A stretch of DNA of 6,846 nt, taken from the NCBI GenBank assembly GCA_938041275.1, contig CALISH010000021.1, forward strand, positions 1 to 6,846. Reading direction: 5' to 3'. Origin of the DNA: an uncultured Solobacterium sp. Its GTDB lineage: Bacteria; Bacillota_I; Bacilli_A; Erysipelotrichales; Erysipelotrichaceae. Shown in pieces: positions 1 to 4,717 of this stretch. The notes under the pieces were generated by a model. It did not search any database, was not told where the DNA came from, and saw only the letters and a list, made by a program, of their open reading frames with translations. Within the stretch, counting starts at the first letter, position 1. Each line of letters begins with the position of its first letter. The position numbers and the translations under genes are program-made.

Positions 1-204
1 ACCTTCTATTCAGCAGGTGGATATGGTCCAACTATATCAGCAAACTACGATTATCTTCGCTCAACTGCAGGTACTGAAAGCTTGGTTGCGATTGCGAAAG
101 ATATTAAACGAGGAAAACATATTCATTTTATCGAAGTGGAAATTTATAATGAAGCAGCAAAACTAGTCGCAAAGGGTGGATTTACCTATTTTGTACAAAA
201 TTAG
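1..204 (+). CDS. Hotdog-fold thioesterase (PaaI/4HBT-like), C-terminal part
   Basis: The reading frame is open from base 1 and ends at TAA 202-204, leaving 67 residues of the C-terminal half; the start lies outside the window. The stretch GTESLVAIAKDIKRGKHIHF, followed by a short strand and the ending GGFTYF, matches the last beta strands of the PaaI/4HBT hotdog fold, where 'L.A.A..i..Gk....veV....g.lVA.g..Tf' is the recurring pattern. Such enzymes hydrolyse acyl-CoA or related thioesters in the cytoplasm. The active-site acid lies on the missing N-terminal part, so neither substrate nor activity can be judged. Family assignment is fairly secure; function is not. A terminator lies about 115 bases downstream. 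Confidence 0.7.
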   Translation, partial: TFYSAGGYGPTISANYDYLRSTAGTESLVAIAKDIKRGKHIHFIEVEIYNEAAKLVAKGGFTYFVQN

Positions 205-320
205 AAAAACATAGAAAATTAGGGATTGAATTTTTATCTGCAAGCGCTTAAAATATGGTTTCAAACCTACGATGCCGGATAAAAGAAAATATGATACCGG
301 TTCAATAAAAATAAAAAATT

Positions 321-346
321 GTCCCGGTATAAACTGGGACTTTTTT
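321..346 (+). terminator. Intrinsic terminator after the thioesterase gene, possibly bidirectional
   Basis: GTCCCGG (321-327) pairs with CTGGGAC (334-340), 7 bp with one G-U pair and a 6-base loop, followed by T6 (341-346). On the minus strand the same stem is followed by a T-rich run (bases 318-311), so it could also stop leftward transcription that escapes the neighbouring terminator. It lies 117 bases after the thioesterase stop, so that mRNA would have a long 3' untranslated tail. Confidence 0.75.
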
Positions 347-352
347 ATCGAA

Positions 353-380
353 CAAAAAGAAAAATCCGAAGAATCGGATT
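353..380 (-). terminator. Intrinsic terminator of the DtxR-family gene
   Basis: Read on the minus strand, AATCCGA (380-374), loop TTCT and TCGGATT (369-363) form a perfect 7-bp stem, followed by TTTCTTTTTG. The stem begins at the last two bases of the regulator's TAA stop codon, a very compact gene end. Confidence 0.8.
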
Positions 381-762
381 ATTCAAAATGATCAGCAAAT
401 TTTTCTTTAATCTTCGTAAATGTCTCATCACTGAGATCGTGTTCGATTTTGTGCGCATCTCTTGCGGCAGTTTCTTCGTCAACACCAATACTGATGAAGA
501 AATGAGTTAATACACGATTTCTTTCCCAAATGCGCTCAGCAATCTTTTTACCAGGAGCGAGCAATTTGAGAGAACCGTCTTTGTCCATGGAGATATATCC
601 ATTCTCGCGCAGCTTCTTCATCGCAACACTTACACTTGCTTTGGAGAAACCAGTTTCTTCAGCAACGTCAATGGAATGTACTATTCCTTTTCGCTGTTGA
701 ATCACTAGTATAGCTTCTAAATAGTCTTCAGCGGATTCATAAATAGGCATAGCCATGTGCAT
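379..762 (-). CDS. DtxR/MntR-family metal-dependent transcriptional regulator
   Basis: 127 residues, close to the short MntR-like class (about 120-145 aa, no SH3 domain). Residues about 10-70 form the winged helix-turn-helix: SAEDYLEAI, then IDVAEETGFSKASVSVAMKK as the recognition-helix region, then the wing with KLRENGY and KDGSLKLLAPG. Residues about 70-127 form the dimerisation and metal-binding helices (ERNRVLTHFF, IGVDEE, IEHDLSDETF). By alignment with B. subtilis MntR, D13, E16, E107 and H108 match metal ligands D8, E11, E102 and H103. N82 replaces the usual His77, and H104 stands where MntR has E99 and DtxR has Cys102. Metal specificity is therefore open. Start: ATG at 762 has an AAAGGGGG SD only 3 bases away; ATG at 756 would have a better 9-base spacing, and a third in-frame ATG lies at 750. 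The gene is divergent from the pseudouridine operon with about 90 bases between them, so it may control that operon, itself or distant metal genes; the sequence does not decide. Confidence 0.88.
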   Translation of the reverse strand: MHMAMPIYESAEDYLEAILVIQQRKGIVHSIDVAEETGFSKASVSVAMKKLRENGYISMDKDGSLKLLAPGKKIAERIWERNRVLTHFFISIGVDEETAARDAHKIEHDLSDETFTKIKEKFADHFE

Positions 763-773
763 GGTCCCCCTTT

Positions 774-793
774 CAATAAGTATATTCTAAATG
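774..793. promoter_or_regulatory. Imperfect palindrome, candidate operator between divergent genes
   Basis: Centred between bases 783 and 784, CAATAAGTAT and ATTCTAAATG pair at 7 of 10 positions (core pattern TnAGnATATnCTnA). It sits 12-31 bases upstream of the regulator's start codon, and at the -35 position of the rightward extended -10 promoter. A DtxR-family dimer could bind here, but the match to known DtxR or MntR boxes is poor. Confidence 0.25.
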
Positions 794-797
794 GATT

Positions 798-806
798 TGT
801 TATAAA
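798..806 (+). promoter_or_regulatory. Extended -10 promoter of the DUF3783-psuK-psuG operon
   Basis: TGTTATAAA at 798-806 is an extended -10 element (TG-n-TATAAA, 5 of 6 to TATAAT). No convincing -35 lies 16-18 bases upstream, which fits an extended -10 promoter. The predicted start is near 813, giving a leader of about 40 bases before the GTG at 853. Confidence 0.5.
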
Positions 807-852
807 ATAAAAGAGCAATGCTTTATTTGCATCAATAACACGGAGGTAATCA

Positions 853-1428
853 GTGAAAAAGGTAATATTTTATGGAATATCAACATCTGCAGCCCCAATA
901 TATAGGGATATATTAGAACAGATGGGTATTAATATGATGATCATCGGAGATGACTGTCTTAATAAAAGATTTAAGCAAGTTTTAAATCAACAAGAATCTA
1001 CATCAGACATACACGAGAAGTATGATGGTTCCTATCTTTTGATGGATGGATTATCAAAAGAGGAAATCATGATTATGAGTGAATCTTTTGATGGGGCAGA
1101 TGTACCATTTGGTGGCATCATGGTCAGTGCAACACAAACAAACCGTGAGTGGACATTAGAAATGATTTTTGAAGAAGCAAAACAAGAAGCTAGAATCATG
1201 GAACAGATGTATCACTTACAAATGATGATTGAGTCAACAAACGGCATGGATTTAAATCAATTAGAACCAGAACACGCCGCTATCTTAAAGCGAGCTTTAA
1301 TGGATTCCTATTTGATGTTAATGAAAGAAGAATATACATATGAGCAGATTTCAGCACAAGCTCGTATTCTAGAGGAAGCCCTAAAGGGTACTGAACATTT
1401 AAAACAGAAGGAGAGTTATCATGAGTAG
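853..1428 (+). CDS. DUF3783 domain protein, first gene of the pseudouridine operon
   Basis: 191 residues starting at GTG 853, with GGAGGT at 842-847 and 5-base spacing, an excellent initiation site. Residues about 1-45 (MKKVIFYGIS..., QMGINMMIIGDD) look like an alpha/beta start. Residues about 60-113 hold the segment I recognise as DUF3783: YLLMDGLSKEE, then VPFGGIMVSATQTNREWTLE and EEAKQE, matching the family's 'P...K...T.TN..W.l..L..El..E' pattern. Residues 114-191 are a Met- and Glu-rich, mostly helical extension (MEQMYHLQMM, LEPEHAAILKRALMDSYLML, ISAQARILEEAL). There is no signal peptide or membrane segment, so it is presumably cytoplasmic. The function of DUF3783 is not known to me. Its last 8 bases overlap psuK, so the two are translationally coupled. 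A regulatory or accessory role in pseudouridine use is inference only. Confidence 0.8.
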   Translation: MKKVIFYGISTSAAPIYRDILEQMGINMMIIGDDCLNKRFKQVLNQQESTSDIHEKYDGSYLLMDGLSKEEIMIMSESFDGADVPFGGIMVSATQTNREWTLEMIFEEAKQEARIMEQMYHLQMMIESTNGMDLNQLEPEHAAILKRALMDSYLMLMKEEYTYEQISAQARILEEALKGTEHLKQKESYHE

Positions 1429-2356
1429 TATTTGTGTAATTGGTGGAGCGAACATTGATATCGTTGGTTCAAGTATAGATCCATTACAGAATTTCGATTC
1501 CAACCCTGGTGAAATTTCCATTGCGTATGGAGGAGTAGGAAGAAATATTGCACAGATTTGTGCCTTACTTGGTGAAAATATTAAGTTTGTGACTTGTTTC
1601 TCTGGTGATAGTTATGGTCAAGCAATGAAGAAAGATTGCAAGAGGCTAGGAATGGATGTGTCCATGTCTTCTACTGTAGAAGATCTTCCAAGCTCCATGT
1701 ATATTGCGTTATTAGATAATAATCGTGATATGAAGCTTGGTATGAGTGACATGAGAATTTTACGGCGTATGGATGCAAAAATGTTACAACCAATCTTAGA
1801 AACATTGCATGAAGATGATATCATTATTATAGACTCCAACTTGGATATGGAGAGTATTGAATATATCGCAATACATGCCAAATCGAGGATTGCGGCAGAC
1901 CCGGTCAGTGCGCATAAAGCAGCTAGACTAAAGTCTGTATTAAATCACCTAGATATCTTTAAGCCAAATCAGTTTGAAGCATCGGAATTAACTGGTATTT
2001 GGATTAAGGATGAAGAAACAGCAAGACAGAGTTTAGATTGGTTTATCGAGCATGGTGTCAAAGAAGTGATTATTTCAATGGCAGATCGCGGAATCTTGCT
2101 AGGAACACCTGAGCATAAGACATGGTTCACACATCGTCAAATCAATATGGAAAATGCGACTGGTGGAGGGGATTCCTTGCTGGGGGCATACGTAGCAAGT
2201 CGACTTGCAGGCAAAGATCCGTTAGAGTCAATGAGATTTGGTATTAGTGCGGCTGTTATCAGCATTGAACAAGATGCAGTTAGAAGACGCAATTTAAATA
2301 CAGAAGAAGTAAATGCTAAGATTTCAGATATGAAGATAGAGGAGAAAACATTATGA
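1421..2356 (+). CDS. psuK: Pseudouridine kinase (PfkB/ribokinase family)
   Basis: 311 residues, the size of E. coli PsuK (YeiC). Phosphorylates pseudouridine with ATP to pseudouridine 5'-phosphate, the first step of pseudouridine breakdown in the cytoplasm. The N terminus ICVIGGANIDIVG is the PfkB opening strand; YGGVGRNIAQ (36-45) is the substrate-side PfkB signature 1; KPNQFEASELTG (about 181-192) is the conserved 'K.N..E...l.G' segment; NATGGGDS (245-252) is signature 2, with D251 as catalytic base. Most PfkB kinases have GAGD there; this one has GGGD. The family alone does not fix the substrate; the assignment rests on psuG directly downstream, which it overlaps by 4 bases (ATGA). Start ATG 1421 has AAGGAG at 1408-1413 and overlaps the upstream stop by 8 bases. 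Another nucleoside or sugar substrate is possible but less likely. Confidence 0.9.
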   Translation: MSSICVIGGANIDIVGSSIDPLQNFDSNPGEISIAYGGVGRNIAQICALLGENIKFVTCFSGDSYGQAMKKDCKRLGMDVSMSSTVEDLPSSMYIALLDNNRDMKLGMSDMRILRRMDAKMLQPILETLHEDDIIIIDSNLDMESIEYIAIHAKSRIAADPVSAHKAARLKSVLNHLDIFKPNQFEASELTGIWIKDEETARQSLDWFIEHGVKEVIISMADRGILLGTPEHKTWFTHRQINMENATGGGDSLLGAYVASRLAGKDPLESMRFGISAAVISIEQDAVRRRNLNTEEVNAKISDMKIEEKTL

Positions 2357-3258
2357 AAGTAAGAACAAATGAAGAAGTATCAAAGGCACTAGCAGAGCAC
2401 AAGCCTGTTATCGCTCTAGAATCAACAATTATCTCACATGGTATGCCATACCCACAGAATGTTGAAACAGCATTAAAGGTAGAGGCAATCATTCGTGAAC
2501 ATGGTGGTGTTCCTGCAACAGTTGGTATTATTGATGGTGAAGCAGTTGTTGGTATGACACCAGAAGAAATTGAAGAATTTGGTAAGCGTGGATTAAGCAT
2601 CCCTAAGGTATCTCGTAGAGATATTCCAGTGATTATTGCAAATAAGAGTTGGGGTGCATCTACTGTTGCGACAACAATGATTCTTGCGGCTAAAGCTGGA
2701 GTTGAGTTCTTCGTAACTGGTGGTATTGGTGGTGTTCACCGTGGTGCTGAAACTACATTTGATATCTCCGCTGACTTAGAAGAATTGGGAAATACAAACG
2801 TTACAGTTATCTGTGCAGGTGCTAAGGCTATCTTAGACTTGCCAAAGACATTAGAAATTTTGGAAACAAAGGGTGTTCCAGTATTAGGTTTCCAAACAGA
2901 TGAACTTCCTGCATTCTACACACGTAAGTCAGGTTTAAAGGTTGACCACAAGTTAGAAAGTTATGCTGAAGCTGCGGAAATCATCCACGCAAAGAGAGAC
3001 TTTGGTTTAGATGGTGGTGTATTAATCACAAATCCAATTCCAGAAGAATATTCTATGGACGCAGATGCGATTAACGCAGTTATTGATTCTGCTATCAAGG
3101 AAATGGATGAAAAGGGAATTAAAGGAAAAGAATGCACACCATTCTTACTTGCTAAGATTGCTGAAATCACAGGTGGTAAGTCCCTTGAATCTAACATTCA
3201 ATTAGTATTCAACAATGCGGCTGTTGGTACAGAAATTGCAAAGGAATACTATAAGTAA
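2353..3258 (+). CDS. psuG: Pseudouridine-5'-phosphate glycosidase
   Basis: 301 residues, full length (E. coli PsuG/YeiN is about 312). Splits the C-glycosidic bond of pseudouridine 5'-phosphate to give uracil and ribose 5-phosphate; the equilibrium favours synthesis in vitro, but the pathway runs as breakdown. With a constant offset of 8 from the E. coli numbering, the functional residues are present: E23 (ALESTIISHG, E31), K85 (PKVSRRD, K93), H129 (GGVHRGAE, H137), D141 (DISADL, D149), K158 (CAGAKAILD, Schiff-base K166) and N281 (ESNIQLV, N289). Start ATG 2353 overlaps the psuK stop (ATGA), with GAGGAG at 2339-2344. Codon use looks more biased than in its neighbours, with many GGT, GTT and GCT codons and mostly AAG for lysine, hinting at higher expression. 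This is the most secure call in the window. Confidence 0.97.
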   Translation: MKVRTNEEVSKALAEHKPVIALESTIISHGMPYPQNVETALKVEAIIREHGGVPATVGIIDGEAVVGMTPEEIEEFGKRGLSIPKVSRRDIPVIIANKSWGASTVATTMILAAKAGVEFFVTGGIGGVHRGAETTFDISADLEELGNTNVTVICAGAKAILDLPKTLEILETKGVPVLGFQTDELPAFYTRKSGLKVDHKLESYAEAAEIIHAKRDFGLDGGVLITNPIPEEYSMDADAINAVIDSAIKEMDEKGIKGKECTPFLLAKIAEITGGKSLESNIQLVFNNAAVGTEIAKEYYK

Positions 3259-3262
3259 GCTT

Positions 3263-4078
3263 ATGACAGAGATGAAACAGACAGTTTCTGATCCAGTAAC
3301 AAAAGAAAGTTTTATCCAAGCACTGAAAAGTCTTGGCATTACTGGCAATCAGATTTTGGAAGTACATACACAAATGTCTAGTTTCGGATATGTAATTGGT
3401 GGTGCTCGAACGATCGTAGATGGCTTGATGGAATTGTGCGAAAATGGTGGAACGATTCTCATGCCAGCACAAGCAGTTGATAACAGTGAGCCGAGTGATT
3501 GGGAATATCCAGCGGTTGCACCGACACTATACAAAGAAATTCGTGAAGCAATACCAGCTCACGATACAAAGACAAGTGATGTACATTACATGGGATCAGT
3601 TGTTGAAAACTTTAGACTACGAGATGGTGTGATTACTTCCTCACATCCTACCTACTCTTATTCTGCGTGGGGTAGATATGCAAGATTGTTATGCAATCAT
3701 CAATCAACACATTTTCCACTAGCGGATGAATCTCCAACCGCAAGACTATATGAATTAAAAGGATATGTACTTTTAATTGGTTGTGATTTTGATTCTGCAA
3801 CATGCATGCATCTAGCGGAGTATCGCTCCGATTGTCGACCAATCGGCATTCAAGGTGCGAAGGTCAAGACGGCAGAAGGTGATGTGTGGAGAAAATATCT
3901 TGATTTACGGTTAGATAGTGATATCTTTCTGAAAGTTGGGCAAATGATGCGAAAGAAAAACATGGTTAGAGAAACCATGTTAGGTGGTTGCAAGATTACG
4001 CTTTTCTCAGCTGCAAATGCAATTGATGAAGCAATGCGTTATTTTGATAAGACCATGGTGTACGATTTATATCGTTAA
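3263..4078 (+). CDS. AAC(3)/YokD-family N-acetyltransferase
   Basis: From ATG 3263 it is 271 residues, the usual length for the Antibiotic_NAT (aminoglycoside 3-N-acetyltransferase) family. Landmarks in order: VHTQMSSFGYVIGGARTIVD (34-53; families usually show 'HsSl..lG.v.GG...vv.aL'), NGGTILMPAQ (61-70), the MGSVVENFR acetyl-CoA-side segment (110-118), SSHPTYSYSAWG (126-137) with catalytic-type H128, DESPTARLY (155-163), and LLIGCDFDSATCMHLAEYR (170-188) with H183 and E186. The family transfers acetyl from acetyl-CoA to amino groups, but many chromosomal members do not confer resistance, so aminoglycoside modification should not be assumed. The gene starts 4 bases after the psuG stop and has no SD at normal spacing (AAGGA at 3241-3245 is 17 bases away), implying reinitiation after psuG. 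ATG 3272 is an alternative start; an upstream ATG at 3215 would overlap psuG by 44 bases and lacks an SD. The stop overlaps the convergent msr gene by 4 bases. Confidence 0.85.
   Translation: MTEMKQTVSDPVTKESFIQALKSLGITGNQILEVHTQMSSFGYVIGGARTIVDGLMELCENGGTILMPAQAVDNSEPSDWEYPAVAPTLYKEIREAIPAHDTKTSDVHYMGSVVENFRLRDGVITSSHPTYSYSAWGRYARLLCNHQSTHFPLADESPTARLYELKGYVLLIGCDFDSATCMHLAEYRSDCRPIGIQGAKVKTAEGDVWRKYLDLRLDSDIFLKVGQMMRKKNMVRETMLGGCKITLFSAANAIDEAMRYFDKTMVYDLYR
3951..3981 (-). terminator. Intrinsic terminator of the leftward msr gene, inside the acetyltransferase CDS
   Basis: On the minus strand, AACATGGTT (3981-3973), a 5-base loop and AACCATGTT (3967-3959) form a perfect 9-bp stem, followed by a run reading TTTTTCTTTC (3960-3951). 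It lies about 95 bases downstream of the msr stop at 4075. On the plus strand the stem has no T-run and would only be a hairpin in the acetyltransferase mRNA. Confidence 0.65.
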
Positions 4079-4530
4079 ATCCAATGATGCTGTAGGTATG
4101 CTTGTGCGATGTCATAGGCGGCCTGCAGCATTTCATTTTCTTCCTCTTGTCCAAAGCGATTAGTAATTGGCGAATCAATATCAATCTCACCAACGCACTC
4201 TCCATTTACAATAATAGGGACACAAAGCTCGCTGCGACTGTCACAATCACAAGCAATATGTCCTGGAAATGCTAGTACATCATCAATGCGCTGTACACTT
4301 TTATCACGGTAACATTTCCCACAGACGCCTTTATCAAAAGGAATTCTTGTGCAGGCAGGTTTTCCCTGAAAAGGGCCAAGAACAAGTTGGCCATCTTTTA
4401 CAAAATAGAATCCAACCCAGTTTATATTTTTGTAATTCATTTGAATGCACGCACTGACATTGGAAAGTGCAGCAATCTTATCACTTTCTTCTATAAAAGC
4501 ACATATTTGTTTATTTAATATCGTTTTCAT
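4075..4530 (-). CDS. msrC: Free methionine-(R)-sulfoxide reductase (fRMsr, GAF domain)
   Basis: 151 residues forming a single GAF domain, the size of YebR-type fRMsr. It reduces free L-methionine-(R)-sulfoxide to methionine using thioredoxin-type electrons, a cytoplasmic oxidative-damage repair. Family motifs are all present: NWVGFYFV (37-44), LVLGPFQGKPAC (49-60), GVCGKC (68-73), DVLAFPGHIACD (84-95), SRSELCVPI (98-106) and GEIDIDSP (114-121). With a constant offset of 24 from E. coli, C60, C70 and C94 equal Cys84, Cys94 and Cys118 (resolving, second and catalytic). Extra cysteines C73, C96, C103 and C112 are unusually many. No clear SD precedes ATG 4530: the upstream sequence is pyrimidine-rich (ATTTTCTC). 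A -10-like TATGAT at 4543-4538 on the minus strand would start transcription almost at the ATG, so a leaderless mRNA is possible but unproven. Its stop shares TTAA with the convergent acetyltransferase gene. Confidence 0.95.
   Translation of the reverse strand: MKTILNKQICAFIEESDKIAALSNVSACIQMNYKNINWVGFYFVKDGQLVLGPFQGKPACTRIPFDKGVCGKCYRDKSVQRIDDVLAFPGHIACDCDSRSELCVPIIVNGECVGEIDIDSPITNRFGQEEENEMLQAAYDIAQAYLQHHWI
4087..4140 (+). terminator. Candidate terminator of the pseudouridine operon, inside msrC
   Basis: ATGCTGTAGG (4087-4096) pairs with CCTGCAGCAT (4122-4131), 10 bp with one G-U pair, around a 25-base loop in which TATG and CATA can add a small inner stem. It is followed by a pyrimidine-rich run (TTTCATTTTCTTCC) rather than a clean T-tract. 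It lies 9 bases after the acetyltransferase stop. No better candidate is visible, so it is plausible but weak. Confidence 0.4.
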
Positions 4531-4550
4531 GAGAAAATCATAGCATAGGG

Positions 4551-4578
4551 TTGATTAAAATAAACATGGAATTATAAT
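4551..4578 (+). promoter_or_regulatory. Sigma-A-type promoter of the mgtE leader
   Basis: TTGATT (4551-4556), a 16-base spacer and a perfect TATAAT (4573-4578). Transcription would start near 4585, putting the leader ORF's SD (4588-4593) at the very 5' end of the mRNA and leaving about 130 bases before mgtE. The promoter lies back to back with the region upstream of msrC. Confidence 0.75.
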
Positions 4579-4585
4579 GAAACTA

Positions 4586-4713
4586 GAGGGAGGCTATATC
4601 TATGGATGATATATCTGGTGAGTGTAACACGGATGTAAAAACGAATAAATGATATAGCCATAAAGGTCCTTTTTTATGATGGCTATATCGGTCAATCATG
4701 AGGGAGGATTTTT
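4586..4713 (+). promoter_or_regulatory. mgtE leader: candidate translational attenuator with three exclusive pairings
   Basis: Pairing A: GGCTATATC (4592-4600) with GATATAGCC (4651-4659), 9 Watson-Crick pairs. Pairing B: GATATAGCCAT (4651-4661) with ATGGCTATATC (4679-4689), 11 Watson-Crick pairs. Pairing C: bases 4662-4680 with 4695-4713, 19 contiguous pairs (13 Watson-Crick, 6 G-U), burying the whole mgtE SD AGGGAGG; its 14-base loop holds the GGCTATATC used in B. A and B share one strand, and B cannot coexist with C. Hence A allows C (mgtE SD closed) and B opens C (SD free). Inside A, 4611-4620 and 4628-4636 form an imperfect hairpin. Pairings are read directly from sequence; the regulatory meaning and signal are inference. 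Confidence 0.7.
4602..4652 (+). CDS. Putative 16-residue leader peptide upstream of mgtE
   Basis: ATG 4602 to TGA 4650-4652 encodes MDDISGECNTDVKTNK. The SD GGGAGG (4588-4593) is 8 bases before the ATG, as good as that of mgtE. The SD and start flank strand 1 of pairing A, and the stop codon overlaps the first bases of strand 2, exactly where a ribosome would influence the RNA fold. The peptide has two acidic residues right after the start. A second ATG at 4606 in another frame would give a 10-residue peptide, with a less favourable 12-base spacing. No homologue is known to me; it may be a cis-acting leader whose product has no function of its own. Confidence 0.5.
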   Translation: MDDISGECNTDVKTNK

Positions 4714-4717
4714 TATT

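Noticed and set aside
239..252. CcpA cre site as a real operator
   Set aside because: Two mismatches to the consensus, and it lies downstream of the thioesterase gene with no promoter it could control on that side.
319..510. Plus-strand 63-codon open frame
   Set aside because: It begins inside the terminator at 321-346 and runs antisense through the DtxR-family gene and its terminator; no SD and no family resemblance.
3215..3262. Upstream start for the acetyltransferase at ATG 3215
   Set aside because: It would overlap psuG by 44 bases, has no SD, and makes the protein longer than the family norm without adding a conserved segment.
4062..4075. ACGAT/ATCGT hairpin at the acetyltransferase stop as terminator
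   Set aside because: The stem is only 5 bp and no T-run follows on either strand.
4651..4689. Hairpin B as a Rho-independent terminator
   Set aside because: The T6 run (4670-4675) lies inside its loop, not after the stem, and the bases after 4689 are not T-rich.
4676..4717. ATG 4676 as the mgtE start
   Set aside because: It lies within the SD-sequestering hairpin and has no SD of its own, whereas ATG 4718 has GGAGG at good distance and gives the normal length.
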